Shown here: positions 24,422 to 38,319 of the stretch, one piece after another
How positions within the stretch are numbered: position 1 is the first letter of the stretch
How the letters are laid out: every line of letters starts with the position of its first letter
Assembly: GCF_014323565.1 (NCBI RefSeq)
Contig: NZ_CP058669.1
Span: 2,507,501-2,571,500 of the forward strand
Origin: Hyphobacterium sp. CCMP332
GTDB taxonomy: Bacteria > Pseudomonadota > Alphaproteobacteria > Caulobacterales > Maricaulaceae
Length of the DNA: 64,000 nucleotides
Reading direction: 5' to 3'
The notes under the pieces: generated by a model
The model's input: the letters and a program-made list of their open reading frames with translations, nothing else
What the model was told of the DNA's origin: nothing
The model's database searches: none
Made by a program: the position numbers and the translations under genes

Positions 24422-24452
24422 AAAAAAGGGCTCGCCAGTCGCGAGCCCTTTT
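24422..24452. terminator. Bidirectional terminator between the S41 gene and trxA
   Basis: An eight-base stem GGGCTCGC (24428-24435) with GCGAGCCC (24441-24448), flanked by AAAAAA on the left and TTTT on the right, can stop transcription from both converging genes. Confidence 0.9.
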
Positions 24453-24472
24453 CAAGGAGTATCTCAGTCGGA

Positions 24473-24808
24473 TCAGGCTTCCGCTGACACCAGCGTTTCC
24501 TTGATCCATTCCTCGATCTTGGTCTTGGCCATGGCGCCGATCTTGGTGGACACCACTTCGCCGCCGCGGACGATCATGAGCGTCGGGATGCCGCGCACGC
24601 CATACTTTCCGGGCGTCATCGGATTGTCGTCGATATTGACCTTGGCGATGGTAATTTCGCCCGACATGCTCGTCGCGATTTCTTCCAGAGCCGGGCCGAT
24701 CTGTTTGCACGGACCGCACCACTCTGCCCAGAAGTCCACGAGGACGGGCTTGTCTGATTTCAGAACATCGCTTTCAAACGAGTCATCGCTGACCGCTATG
24801 GTCGACAT
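24473..24808 (-). CDS. trxA: Thioredoxin 1
   Basis: The 111-residue protein is a canonical cytoplasmic thioredoxin with the redox site WAEWCGPCKQI (Cys31, Cys34), the buried Asp in PVLVDFWAEW, the cis-proline in RGIPTLMIV and glycines after it. It supplies electrons for ribonucleotide reductase and other reductases. It lies 81 bases downstream of addA on the same strand and ends in a bidirectional terminator, so it may be read both from its own promoter and from the long tsaE-addA transcript. Confidence 0.96.
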   Translation of the reverse strand: MSTIAVSDDSFESDVLKSDKPVLVDFWAEWCGPCKQIGPALEEIATSMSGEITIAKVNIDDNPMTPGKYGVRGIPTLMIVRGGEVVSTKIGAMAKTKIEEWIKETLVSAEA

Positions 24809-24889
24809 CGCAACTCTCCTTCATAAAATTCGAATCCTGCAAGGCGCAGTCTTCGCTCGGGGCTGACCTAGGAAGTGCAATCCCCGCCG

Positions 24890-27800
24890 TCAAGCTTTCA
24901 CGCCTGCTGCGAGAGCCTTTGCGAGGGCTGCATCGTCCAGTTCCATCAATCGCGGACCATCCGTCCAGACCAGTGCACAGCGCACTTTCCGGCCGGGGTG
25001 GATCGCCCGCAGAAGGGCTTGGTAGGCGGCCATTTGGGCCAGATAAAGGCGCGGTACGTCTTTCGCCTCGGTCGGCGGTGGACGGTTGGTTTTGTAGTCC
25101 ACAATCAGGATTTCGTGATCGGTTATGACCAGCCGGTCGACCTGCCCGTTCAGCCTTGTGCCGGCCGGCAGACCGGGCGCGGTGCCGGTCAGGGATACCT
25201 CGGCGAGGCTACCGGGTCCGAAAATCGGCGCAAAGCCCGGATGCGAGATCACGGCCAGCGTTTCATGGGCGATCTGCTCACGCAGGGCGTCGTCCAGACC
25301 GGTTTGCGAGGCCAGATAGGCGCGCGCTGATTCTTCGCGCCGCCCTTCTGGAATATCGGGCAGGGTTTCCAGCAATTTATGGATCAGCGAACCGCGACGG
25401 AAGCGGCGGCCGCCATCATCGGCCAATGGTGACATCACCGGGCTGTCCATTCCATCCGCCAGATGAGACGGCGCAATGGTGCGGGCCATACCGGCCTCTT
25501 CCGCCGCCGGGGCCAACGCCCAGTCCGGCAAGGTGATCTGCCTGTCCTGCCGGGTCACCTTGCCCAGTTTTTCCGGCACGGTGCCAAAGCGTCTTGCCGG
25601 TTCGACATCGCCATCCTCATTGATCACGGGGCTGTCGCATTCGCTCCAGCCGTCACCTCTCCACAGCGTATCAAGGCGTTCATACCAGCTGCGTTTTTCC
25701 ACGCGGCCGGGCGCGGCATGGCGCTTCCAGCCGCAGATCAGAAGCCGGTCGCTGGCGCGGGTCAGCGCGACATAGAGCAGGCGTGCGCTCTCGCCATCGG
25801 CGCTGGCGATATCCGCTTCGGAATAGGCCTCGATCAAGGGCGGCTTGATCTGGCCGGGTGGTCCCCAGACAATGCCGAAGTCTTCCGTGAAATAGAGGCT
25901 GCGATCGGCGCGAGCCATGGGCGAACGGGTCGTATCGGGGAGAATCACGATGGGCGCTTCCAGCCCTTTCGAGCCATGCACTGTCATGACCCGGACCTCG
26001 CCCCGCCCTTGATCCATCTCGCGCTTGATCTGGCCTTCACCGGCTTTCAGATCAACGATAAAGCCTCGCAAAGACGCCGTGTTTTGTTGCTCGAAGCTGA
26101 TCGCACGGGCGAGAAATTCCTCGACCGGATCGCGGGCTTCCTCTCCCAGACGCGCAAACAGACGCTTCTGGCGCGTTTCGCCGGTGGTGGAGCGCTCATT
26201 CAGGAAATCGGCAAAAAAGCTGTAAACGCCCGCCGTCTCAATCCGGTTGCGCGCCCGCATCAGGGCCTCGCGCGCTTCGGTCAGCTCCGGATCGGCGCTG
26301 TCCTGCAGCCGGGACCACAGGCTCTGCTTGCCGCGTTTGTGGGCGAGATTGAACAAGACCTGCTCATCAATTGGCGGCGGGCTGTCGGCGGGATCGAAGA
26401 AAGGCGTCTTCAGGAACTCCGCCAGCTTCAGATCATCCAGCGGGTTAAGGGCAATTTCGGCCAGATTGATCAGGTCCTGTACAGCCAATTCTTTGGTCAG
26501 CACCATGCGGTCGGCCCCGGCAACGGGCACAGCCAATTGCTTTAATCGCCGGATCAGCTCGCGGAAAAAGCTGCTGCGCGTGCTGACCAGAACCAGAATG
26601 TCCTTCGGCTCGGCTGCGCGCATGCCCTTGATTTTTTCATCATGCACCGCATCGCCATCATCCAGAATGCGGCGAATTTCGGCCGCGACCAGCCCGGCCA
26701 GCCTGTGGCTCGGGCTTTGCTGGCTTTCCCGGTCAACCGGCTCTGCCGGGTCGGGGGCTTCGGCCTTTTTCTCCGGCGAAACAGCTGGCCAGATTTCCAC
26801 CAGTCCCGGTCGCTCATCCCAGGCGGCCTGATGCGGCTGATAGCGCTCGAAGGCCTGCTGCGAGGGCTCATAGCCCGCACTCACGACTTCGCCGGTGTCA
26901 TCCGGGGCTACAAATTTGGTTTCCGGCGCGGACAGGACGGCCTTGCGTTCGCCCAGCCGGCGTTCCGGTTCAAAGGCCTGATCGACGGCGGCCAGAATGA
27001 CCGGTGCAGACCGGAAGGACACCGACAGAGACGGGGTTTCAAACTTCTGTCTGGCGGCGTGGGCATCGCTGCGCAAGCGCTCGCCCCAGGCCAGAAATTG
27101 CCGTGGCTCGGCCCCCTGGAAGGAATAGATGGATTGCTTTTCATCCCCGACCGTGAAGACAGTCTTCGGCGTTGCCTGGTCTATGCCGGTGCCGGAGAAG
27201 TATTCCTCGACCAGTGCACCGATGACACGCCATTGCTCGGGCGCATTGTCCTGCGCTTCATCCACCAGAACGTGATCAATGCCCTGATCCAGCTTGTAGC
27301 GGATCCAGTCGCGCGCCTCGGAATCATCCAGCAATTTGACCGCAAAGGCGATCAGATCGGCATAGTCCAGACGCCGGAGGGCGCGCAGGCCCGCTTCATA
27401 GCGGCGGATATAGTGTGCGCTGAGACGCGTGGCTGCCTCCGACGCCTCGGCCATGTCTGCGGCAGCGATCCGGCCGCGCAGATCCGAGAGCCGCGCCGCT
27501 TCGCGGGTGAGCAGCTCATCAATCGCCGGATAGGTCTCGCGGACCGGTTTGGTGGCAAAGCTTTTCCGCAACTCGCCTTTCTGCGTGAAATAAACATCAT
27601 TGATGATCGCCAGTGCTGTTCCGGGATCCCTTGCCTTCAGGGCGGCCTGGATACGATCCGCCTGTTGCTGATCCGTCTTCGAGCCGGTGGCGAGTGTCGC
27701 GGCCGCAGACAAAAGCGCATCCTGCGGGGCGTCCAGCCAACCGCTTTCCGATAGTCCGCTGGAGGTCTCGTTATCTGACAGCCCCAGTTCGGCCCGCAGC

Positions 27801-28462
27801 GCGGCGCGAAGACCCGCCTCGCCGTGTTCCAAGAGCAGCCGGGAAAAGTCCAGACGCTTGCCTGCAACCAGTTTCACGATCAGGTCAAAACTGTCCACAC
27901 CGCGCGCATACAGCGCCTCCAGCGCCTCATGCAGTCCGGAATCCGTCTGGGCGGCCAGCAGAAGGCCGCGCCGTGCTTCGGCGGCAATGGCGCGATTATC
28001 AGCATCATCGGCGACGTCAAAGCCGGGCGGCAAACCGGCTTCCAAAGGGAAGCGTTGCAAGAGCGACTGGCAGAAGGCGTGGATGGTTTGTACGGCCAGA
28101 CCGCCCGGCGTTTCCAGAGCGCGGGCAAAGAGCTTTCGCGCCTCGGCGAGGTCGCTGCCGGTATAGGCCCGGCTCTCGTCATTATAGAGCTTGTTCAGCT
28201 TCCCGCGCAGCGTCTCGTCATTGGCAATCGACCACTCGCCCAGCGTTTCAAACAGACGCGATTTCATCTCGCCTGCAGCAGCCTTGGTGTAGGTCAGGCA
28301 GAGAATTTTATCCGGCGCCGATCCGGTGAGCAGCAGGCGCGCCACCCGGCTGACCAGAACCCGCGTCTTGCCTGACCCGGCATTGGCTTCAACGTGAATG
28401 TGGTGATCAGGCCGGGCGGCGAGCGTCTGCTGTTCGGTGGCGTGCCGGATGGCGGGGGTCAT
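24890..28462 (-). CDS. addA: Double-strand break repair helicase AddA
   Basis: The 1190-residue protein is a UvrD/PcrA-like superfamily 1 helicase joined to a C-terminal nuclease. Walker A is ANAGSGKT (residues 26-33), Walker B LVDEAQDNAPEQW, later motifs include GDEKQSIYSFQGA and VMTVHGSKGLEAPIV. The C-terminal PD-(D/E)XK site is HEILIVDYKTNRPP. With AddB it resects broken ends up to a Chi-like site for RecA loading, replacing RecBCD. The start ATG overlaps the addB stop by four bases. Length and order match the alphaproteobacterial AddAB type. Confidence 0.94.
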   Translation of the reverse strand: MTPAIRHATEQQTLAARPDHHIHVEANAGSGKTRVLVSRVARLLLTGSAPDKILCLTYTKAAAGEMKSRLFETLGEWSIANDETLRGKLNKLYNDESRAYTGSDLAEARKLFARALETPGGLAVQTIHAFCQSLLQRFPLEAGLPPGFDVADDADNRAIAAEARRGLLLAAQTDSGLHEALEALYARGVDSFDLIVKLVAGKRLDFSRLLLEHGEAGLRAALRAELGLSDNETSSGLSESGWLDAPQDALLSAAATLATGSKTDQQQADRIQAALKARDPGTALAIINDVYFTQKGELRKSFATKPVRETYPAIDELLTREAARLSDLRGRIAAADMAEASEAATRLSAHYIRRYEAGLRALRRLDYADLIAFAVKLLDDSEARDWIRYKLDQGIDHVLVDEAQDNAPEQWRVIGALVEEYFSGTGIDQATPKTVFTVGDEKQSIYSFQGAEPRQFLAWGERLRSDAHAARQKFETPSLSVSFRSAPVILAAVDQAFEPERRLGERKAVLSAPETKFVAPDDTGEVVSAGYEPSQQAFERYQPHQAAWDERPGLVEIWPAVSPEKKAEAPDPAEPVDRESQQSPSHRLAGLVAAEIRRILDDGDAVHDEKIKGMRAAEPKDILVLVSTRSSFFRELIRRLKQLAVPVAGADRMVLTKELAVQDLINLAEIALNPLDDLKLAEFLKTPFFDPADSPPPIDEQVLFNLAHKRGKQSLWSRLQDSADPELTEAREALMRARNRIETAGVYSFFADFLNERSTTGETRQKRLFARLGEEARDPVEEFLARAISFEQQNTASLRGFIVDLKAGEGQIKREMDQGRGEVRVMTVHGSKGLEAPIVILPDTTRSPMARADRSLYFTEDFGIVWGPPGQIKPPLIEAYSEADIASADGESARLLYVALTRASDRLLICGWKRHAAPGRVEKRSWYERLDTLWRGDGWSECDSPVINEDGDVEPARRFGTVPEKLGKVTRQDRQITLPDWALAPAAEEAGMARTIAPSHLADGMDSPVMSPLADDGGRRFRRGSLIHKLLETLPDIPEGRREESARAYLASQTGLDDALREQIAHETLAVISHPGFAPIFGPGSLAEVSLTGTAPGLPAGTRLNGQVDRLVITDHEILIVDYKTNRPPPTEAKDVPRLYLAQMAAYQALLRAIHPGRKVRCALVWTDGPRLMELDDAALAKALAAGVKA

Positions 28463-31400
28463 TCCGGGCCTCCATCTTTATCTTCGGCTGATGACCATTC
28501 GACCCGGCGGCTGAGCCGGTCGTAATCGCCCCATTCATTTTCAAACTGCGGGAAAACCTGCGCCAGATAAGGCGTACTCTCCTTGCCATATCGTTCGATC
28601 AGACGCCGCAGGATCGCTTCATACTGGAGCACAAATTCGTCGGTGGATTTCGCATCCTTCCCGCTATCATTGATCTTCACTTCACTGCCGGCGTCGCGCC
28701 CGCCCGACAGCTTGATATAGAGGAGGTCGCCCGGTTCGGTCGGATAGATACCGTCAAACGCGCCATCTCGCAGCATGGCCGCTTCCAGCGGTGTTTGCGG
28801 TTCAAACCCGGCGGCTGTCGCCGTTGCCGACGGCGTACGCCCGGTCTTGTAGTCGAGAATATCGATCCGGTTATCCGGGCGGTCATCCAGACGATCCGCC
28901 TTGCCCCGCAAGATGAAGTCGGTCCCGGCCACTTGCCATTCTGCCCGTTTCTCCAGCCCGAGGGGCCGGATATCGTTCGCGCGGCGCGTGGCCTCCCAAT
29001 CGAGGAACCACCGGGCCAGGCGTTCAAACCGGATCATGTCCGGAACCAGCTCGGCCTCATCCATCCCGGCCTCGATCGCGGCATCGCGTCCGTGCTTCAT
29101 CAGATCATGCAAAGCGCTCTCGGGCAGCGGTCCGGGGCCGACATCCTTCACAAACAGCTCGAAGGCCTTGTGAATGGCGGTGCCGCGCGTGGACGGCAGC
29201 GCATTCTGGTCAAGATCGTCAAGCGGACGCAGACCCAGTATGCGCCGGGCATAAATCGTGTAGGGGTCACGGATCCAGTTGCGGATTTCGGTCACAGACA
29301 GGGATTTCGGGCGCACCGATACCGGCGGGCAGGGGCGCGGCTCTGTCACGGCAACCGGGTCCGGCGTATGATCCAGCGCCCGCGCCAGCGCGAGATAATG
29401 GGTTTTCGGCGACAGCGCCGCATCGGCTGTCTCGCCCAGCGCGCCTCTGGCCAGCGTCTTCAGACGCCACAGCCAGCGCGAAGCCACAGCAGGCGCTCCA
29501 TCCTGTTTCTCTGATCGTGTCAGCATGGCTTCGGGCGCACAGGCGAGTTGCGCAAAGTCGTGCGCGGCCCGACCCAGCCGTTTCTCGCGCGGTGGCAGTC
29601 CGGCCTCGGCCCGCATACCGCGCGACATCCACGGATCAATGCCCAGCCCGGCGGGCCAGACACCTTCATTGAGGCCGGCCAGAATGACCCGGTCCGCCGA
29701 CAGAAGGCGCGCTTCGATCGGGCCCAGCAGACGCAGGCGTGGATGCACTTCGCCGCGTGGCCGCACGGCGCGCGCGCGGCCCAGCGTGTCGAACAATTCG
29801 GCATAATCGCGCAGGGTCAGATCGGGCAGGATTTCGGATTCTGTGATGAGTTCGCGGATCAGGGTCGCGGCCGCTTCGCCATCCTCATTGATCCAGAGCC
29901 GTTCCGCGCCGGAGCGCTTGTCGTCAGCGGCCAGTGCTTCACCGGTTTCAGCCTGCAGGCGCGCCCATTCCGCCACGGGCCGGGTATTGCCCTCCAGACG
30001 GGTCAGATGTCCCGTCAGCTGATCCATCAGGGCCTTGTCGCCCGCTGTCTCGAGGCGCGCAGAGACCGAGGCGAAGGATCGTCCCGGCCGCGAACCTCGC
30101 AGTGCAATATCAATCGTGTCAAAGCGCTGCCGGGCTTTCCCGCGTGACAGGCCCAGCGCGAAAAAGGGCGAGGCCCACAGTGCGGCGAGCGGCTGGGTCG
30201 CGCCGGGATCGGCGGCGGCATCCAGGATCAGGCGCAGAAAACTGCCCGCCGGCGTCTGCGACAGAGGGCGCCCGGCAGAATCGTCCAGTGCCACGCCATA
30301 ACCCCGCATCGCCGCCAGCACCCGGTCGGCAATACCGCGGTCCGGCGTAACAACCATGGCCGTCTTGCCCGGCGTTTCCAGTGTTTCACGGACCGCCAGC
30401 GCAATCGCGCGGGCCTCCACTTCCGGCGTCGGCGCCTCCAGAATGGAGAGCCCCTTGAAACCGGCATCCAGAAACCCGGCCCCCCAGCCGCTTTCGATCT
30501 CATCGATGCGAGACAGCCAGTCGCTGGTTTCTTCGGCGGGCCGCAGGGATTCGGCCAATATGCGTTGCCGCGCCGCGCCCTGATTATCAGTGGCGTGGCC
30601 CGGCCAGTTGGCGACCGCGCTGCGGGGCAGATCGATTCTTTTCAGGAAGGTCTGCATTGCCTGCTGGGGATGTTGATCATCCGTCTCCAGCGCCGCCCAT
30701 GCCTTGTCATCCATATCCCGGTCGAGCCCGGGCAGAACGACGGCCCCTTGCGGCATGTGCGCTATGGCGGCCATCAGGTCGGCGACGGCCGGAATCGAAC
30801 CGGTCGAACCGGCGGCAATCACCGGACCCGGCGGCGGATCTTCCCGCCAGCGATCCGCCAGGGCTGATAACAGGGCGGAGCGGCGCTGGGCCGGGTCGCT
30901 CATGCCCAGCTCGGCCAGACGCAACGGCCAGGCGGCCATGACGATAGAGATGAAGTCGGCGGATTCCTTGAGATGATCGGGCAGGAGGGCGCGGATGGTC
31001 TCGCCGAGTGCCGACACATCGCCGGTTTCTTCGGTCCAGATATCGTCGATCAGCTGGCTCAACGGCCCCGCCAGGGCAATGGCTCCCGCCGCCGCCATGG
31101 TCCCGCCCTGCGCCGCATCCTTGGCGAGGATCAGCCGCGCCAGTTCAAATGTGCGGCGCACCGGGTTGATCGCGGGCGGCGCGATGGTGGCCAGTTCGCC
31201 CGGCTCGAAAGGGGGGTCATCGGCATCCACATCACCGATCGGACGGATAAGCGGCAAGAGCGTCGCTTGTGCGCTGTTCTCGAGGCTCGAAAAAGCGGCG
31301 GCCAGCGCCCGCCCGGCGCGCCGTGTCGGCGTCAGGATGGTCACCCGGGCCAGAGATTCCGGCGTGTCGCCGAATTCCGCCTTCAGGGTTTCGGCCAAGA

Positions 31401-31470
31401 GTTTCAGGAAATCGGTCTGCGGCGGCGTGGTAAAAACGCGTGGGCAATCGGGTTTGAAGATTTCGCTCAT
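28459..31470 (-). CDS. addB: Double-strand break repair protein AddB
   Basis: The 1003-residue partner of AddA has a degenerate N-terminal helicase half (LTPTRRAGRALAAAF in place of a true Walker A) and a C-terminal PD-(D/E)XK nuclease with RGTAIHKAFELF and IDILDYKTGRTPS. In alphaproteobacteria AddB (TIGR02786 type) recognises recombination hotspots and cuts one strand. It overlaps addA and murU by four bases each, so the three are tightly coupled. Confidence 0.93.
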   Translation of the reverse strand: MSEIFKPDCPRVFTTPPQTDFLKLLAETLKAEFGDTPESLARVTILTPTRRAGRALAAAFSSLENSAQATLLPLIRPIGDVDADDPPFEPGELATIAPPAINPVRRTFELARLILAKDAAQGGTMAAAGAIALAGPLSQLIDDIWTEETGDVSALGETIRALLPDHLKESADFISIVMAAWPLRLAELGMSDPAQRRSALLSALADRWREDPPPGPVIAAGSTGSIPAVADLMAAIAHMPQGAVVLPGLDRDMDDKAWAALETDDQHPQQAMQTFLKRIDLPRSAVANWPGHATDNQGAARQRILAESLRPAEETSDWLSRIDEIESGWGAGFLDAGFKGLSILEAPTPEVEARAIALAVRETLETPGKTAMVVTPDRGIADRVLAAMRGYGVALDDSAGRPLSQTPAGSFLRLILDAAADPGATQPLAALWASPFFALGLSRGKARQRFDTIDIALRGSRPGRSFASVSARLETAGDKALMDQLTGHLTRLEGNTRPVAEWARLQAETGEALAADDKRSGAERLWINEDGEAAATLIRELITESEILPDLTLRDYAELFDTLGRARAVRPRGEVHPRLRLLGPIEARLLSADRVILAGLNEGVWPAGLGIDPWMSRGMRAEAGLPPREKRLGRAAHDFAQLACAPEAMLTRSEKQDGAPAVASRWLWRLKTLARGALGETADAALSPKTHYLALARALDHTPDPVAVTEPRPCPPVSVRPKSLSVTEIRNWIRDPYTIYARRILGLRPLDDLDQNALPSTRGTAIHKAFELFVKDVGPGPLPESALHDLMKHGRDAAIEAGMDEAELVPDMIRFERLARWFLDWEATRRANDIRPLGLEKRAEWQVAGTDFILRGKADRLDDRPDNRIDILDYKTGRTPSATATAAGFEPQTPLEAAMLRDGAFDGIYPTEPGDLLYIKLSGGRDAGSEVKINDSGKDAKSTDEFVLQYEAILRRLIERYGKESTPYLAQVFPQFENEWGDYDRLSRRVEWSSAEDKDGGPE

Positions 31471-32177
31471 GTCAGCCGCCCCTCGGCGGCATCGCGCGCA
31501 TCAGGATCCCCGACATGCATCCAGAAGGCATCCATCACCAGGCCATGAACACGGCCTTTCGCCAGCAAGGCATCCCAGATCCGGTTGAGCGAGAACGCTT
31601 CTTCGCGATAGCCGTCAATAACGGCCGGGTTGAGGATTTGGGTTCCGGCAAAAACGTAAGGCGCGCTGTCGGCGGACCCGCGGCGGCGAACACGGCCCTC
31701 GGCTTCCAGAAAGAAGTCACCCGCACCGCCATAGCCCAGCGTGTCCTCGCGGCGGGCGAGAAGAAGGAGCGCGTCCATCTCATCGCCCGTCCACGCCGCG
31801 CGCAGCCGATCCAGCTCGGCTGTTTCGCCTTCCGCCCAGAGGGCATCGATATTCGAGACGAAAACCGGATCATCCCCCAGCAAAGGGCGGGCCTTGACCA
31901 GCCCGCCACCGGTTTCGAGAACCAGCTCGCTTTCATCGGAAATCCGAAGGGCCGGTGGGTCGGCGCGTTGGCTCAGATGGTCGCGCATCTGATCGGCAAA
32001 ATGGTGGATATTGACCACGGCGCTGGAAACGCCAACGTCGGCAAACCGGTCGAGCACGTGATCGAGAAGCGGTTTGCCATTGACCTCGACGAGCGCCTTG
32101 GGCCGGGTCAGGGTGAGGGGCCGCATCCGCGTGCCCAGACCTGCCGCCAGCGCCATGCCCGTTTCTATCGTGATCAT
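31467..32177 (-). CDS. murU: MurNAc-1-phosphate uridylyltransferase
   Basis: The 236-residue nucleotidyltransferase has the sugar-nucleotide signature MALAAGLGTRMRPLTLTRPK and KPLLDH, a metal-binding aspartate in FVSNIDALW, and the sugar site ETGGGLVKA. Placed next to an AmgK-type kinase, it fits MurU, which makes UDP-MurNAc from MurNAc-1-phosphate in the anhydro-MurNAc recycling bypass that also gives partial fosfomycin tolerance. It overlaps amgK and addB by four bases each. The murU assignment relies on family and neighbour, not on a specific residue. Confidence 0.87.
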   Translation of the reverse strand: MITIETGMALAAGLGTRMRPLTLTRPKALVEVNGKPLLDHVLDRFADVGVSSAVVNIHHFADQMRDHLSQRADPPALRISDESELVLETGGGLVKARPLLGDDPVFVSNIDALWAEGETAELDRLRAAWTGDEMDALLLLARREDTLGYGGAGDFFLEAEGRVRRRGSADSAPYVFAGTQILNPAVIDGYREEAFSLNRIWDALLAKGRVHGLVMDAFWMHVGDPDARDAAEGRLT

Positions 32178-33260
32178 CCGCCGGCCATTTCATTCAGTTC
32201 AGGCGCGAGAGCATGGATCAGGGCGCGCACATCCGAAAGGGCGGGGTGGGAGATATCTGTGAGGAAGTGGCGCGCCACGCGTGGCAACAGGTCGAGATAT
32301 TTCGGTTTTCCGTCCCGCATTGCCAAACGCACGAAAATACCCAGGATTTTGGCATTCCGCTGGGCTCCCAGCACCGCATAGGCCGCATCAAAAGCGCCGG
32401 CATCGGAGATATGCGCCGCTTTGAGGAAATGCGCTTTCATCCCCGCCGCCAGTTCGGTCGGCACATCGCGGCGCGCATCCTCCAGCAGCGAGACCAGATC
32501 ATAGGCCGGATGCACAAACAGCGCGTCCTGATAATCGATCAGCCCGGCACGGGCCGGGCCGGCTCGCGCGGGCAACCAGAGCAGGTTTTCGGCATGATAG
32601 TCGCGCAATGCCAGCCCGGTCGCTTCAGTCTCCAGCGCGGGAAAGGCCGCCCCCCAGACATCGCGCCAGCTTTGCCGATCCGCGGACGAAACACGGTGGC
32701 CAAGATGTTTTTCGACATACCAGTCGAGGAAGAGCTCCGTTTCCGCCAGAAGGGCCGCATTGTCATAGTCGAGAATATGCCACGTTCCGCCATGATGGCG
32801 CAGAGCGGACGGGAAGCTGGAGCGATAGATCGCGGCCAATGCCTCGACGCCATGGCGATAGAGCTCGCCCTCGTCCGCGCCCGCCGGGATGGCGCGCGCG
32901 AACAGATCATCACCGAGATCCTCCAGCAGCAGCAGTCCGCGCGGCAGATCCGCGGACAGGATGTGCGGCGCTGAAAACCCGCGCGCTGTCAATTCTTCGG
33001 TGAGACCGGCAAAGGCCGCCAGATTGGGCCCGGCCAGCCGCGCGAGCGCATTATAGCCGAGGGCTGCGCGCTCATCCGGCGTGGCCTCTGGCGGACAGGC
33101 GGGGGCTTCGGCCTGTGTAGGCGCATTCATCAGCACAGCCGTGTCATCGCCCCGATAGAGCCGCCGGTAGCTGCGCGTCGAGGCATCGCCCGGAAAGGCC
33201 TGTTGGCGCGCCTCGCCCCAGCCGGCCTCCTTCAGGAATGTCCCAATTTCGATCTCGCGG

Positions 33261-33268
<8 letters not shown>
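32174..33268 (-). CDS. amgK: N-acetylmuramate/N-acetylglucosamine kinase
   Basis: The 364-residue aminoglycoside-phosphotransferase-fold kinase has the catalytic LRDYHAENLLWL (Asp and Asn) and the metal-binding LIDYQDALFVHPAYDLVSLLED, plus a short nucleotide-binding N-terminal lobe (FPGDASTRSYRRLY). AmgK phosphorylates MurNAc and GlcNAc at the anomeric carbon for wall recycling and feeds MurU, encoded next. The ATG at 33268 is preferred because it begins the conserved sequence and overlaps tsaE by eight bases; a longer frame upstream lies inside tsaE. Confidence 0.87.
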
Positions 33269-36652
<3,384 letters not shown>

Positions 36653-36815
36653 GGATAAAGACGGCGCAAGCGCGCGCCTTTTCGAATCACCACTCTACCC
36701 GCTTCGCGAATCGAGGGGGAGGGGGTAATGCCTGACACGTCATTTGACGTGCCGCCTCTCAAGCGCGATATCAGCCCACAACAGATGACCGCCCAAAGGG
36801 CGAGGGAGAGACGCA

Positions 36816-38312
36816 ATGCGCGAGATCAATCATTTCATCGATGGCACAAGCTTTACCGGCAAGACTGGCCGTTTCGGCGATGTCTTCGACCCCAATACCG
36901 GCGAGGTGCAGGCGCGCGTGCAGTTTGCCGACGAGGCCGAAGTGGCCCGCGCGGTGGAAGGCGCCAAGAAGGGTCAGCGTATCTGGGCCGCGATGAACCC
37001 GCAGCGACGCGCCCGCATTCTGATGGCCTACAAGAATCTCGTCGAGGCCGAGATGGACGAGCTGGCGCATTTGCTCTCCTCCGAGCATGGCAAGGTGATC
37101 GCCGATTCAAAGGGCGACATTATCCGCGGCCTGGAAGTCATCGAATTTGCCTGCGGCGTGCCGCACCTGATGAAGGGCGAATACACCGACAGCGCCGGTC
37201 CGGGCATTGATGTCTATTCCATGCGCCAGCCGCTCGGCGTGGTCGCGGGGATTTCACCCTTCAACTTCCCGGCCATGATCCCGATGTGGTTCATGGGCAT
37301 GTCGATTGCCACCGGTAATGCGCTGGTGCTGAAACCGTCCGAGAAAGATCCGTCCGTCCCGGTCCGCCTCGCCGAATTGTGGATGGAAGCCGGCCTGCCC
37401 GAAGGCGTGCTGCAGATCATCCATGGCGACAAGCAGGCGGTCGATGCGCTGCTTACCCATGACGATGTCAAGGCCGTCTCCTTTGTCGGCTCCTCCGACA
37501 TCGCACACTATATCGCCCGCACCTGCACCGAACAGGGCAAGCGTTTCCAGGCCATGGGCGGGGCGAAAAACCACGGCATCATCATGCCGGATGCGGATAT
37601 GGACCAGGTCGTCAACGACTTCCTCGGCGCGGCTTATGGTTCTGCCGGCGAACGCTGCATGGCGCTGCCCGTGGCGGTGCCGGTCGGCAAGGATACGGCG
37701 GATGAATTTGTCAGGCGCATGCTGGACGAAGCAAAAAAACTCCGCGTCGGCGTCTCCACCGACAGCGATGCGCATTACGGCCCGGTTGTTTCCGCCGCGC
37801 ACAAGCAGCGCGTCGAGGACTACATCACGCTGGGTGTGGAAGAAGGTGCGGGCCTTCTTCTTGATGGCCGCGGTTTCAAACTGCAGGGCCATGAGAACGG
37901 CTTCTTCATTGGCCCGACCCTGTTCGACAATGTCAAACCCGGCATGAAGACTTATGCAGAGGAAATCTTCGGCCCCGTCCTGCAGGTCGTCCGCGCCGAC
38001 AATCTCGAAGATGCCGCCCATCTGCCCAGCGACCATCAATACGGAAACGGCGTTGCCATCTTCACCCGCAATGGCCTCGCCGCACGCGAGTTTGCCGCCA
38101 AGGTCCAGGTCGGCATGGTCGGCATCAATGTGCCGATCCCGGTGCCGGTCGCCTATCACTCCTTTGGCGGCTGGAAGCGCTCGGCCTTCACCGACACCAA
38201 CCAGTACGGCACCGAAGGCATCCGCTTCTTCACCAAAATCAAGACCGTGACCCAGCGCTGGCCCACCGGCGATATCGGCGATCAGGCCTTTGTCATCCCG
38301 ACGATGGGGTAG
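36816..38312 (+). CDS. mmsA: Methylmalonate-semialdehyde dehydrogenase (acylating)
   Basis: The 498-residue aldehyde dehydrogenase has a nucleophilic cysteine in YGSAGERCMALP (Cys281), the FNFPAMIPMWFMG segment specific to MmsA, GGAKNHGIIMPDADMD and C-terminal NVPIPVPVAYHSFGGWKRS. It makes propionyl-CoA (or acetyl-CoA) from methylmalonate (or malonate) semialdehyde in valine, myo-inositol or beta-alanine breakdown. A GAGGGAGAG ribosome-binding site precedes the ATG at 36816. It is divergent from divL; the 163-base gap should hold both promoters. A palindromic repeat follows the stop. Confidence 0.94.
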   Translation: MREINHFIDGTSFTGKTGRFGDVFDPNTGEVQARVQFADEAEVARAVEGAKKGQRIWAAMNPQRRARILMAYKNLVEAEMDELAHLLSSEHGKVIADSKGDIIRGLEVIEFACGVPHLMKGEYTDSAGPGIDVYSMRQPLGVVAGISPFNFPAMIPMWFMGMSIATGNALVLKPSEKDPSVPVRLAELWMEAGLPEGVLQIIHGDKQAVDALLTHDDVKAVSFVGSSDIAHYIARTCTEQGKRFQAMGGAKNHGIIMPDADMDQVVNDFLGAAYGSAGERCMALPVAVPVGKDTADEFVRRMLDEAKKLRVGVSTDSDAHYGPVVSAAHKQRVEDYITLGVEEGAGLLLDGRGFKLQGHENGFFIGPTLFDNVKPGMKTYAEEIFGPVLQVVRADNLEDAAHLPSDHQYGNGVAIFTRNGLAAREFAAKVQVGMVGINVPIPVPVAYHSFGGWKRSAFTDTNQYGTEGIRFFTKIKTVTQRWPTGDIGDQAFVIPTMG

Positions 38313-38319
38313 GATTCAA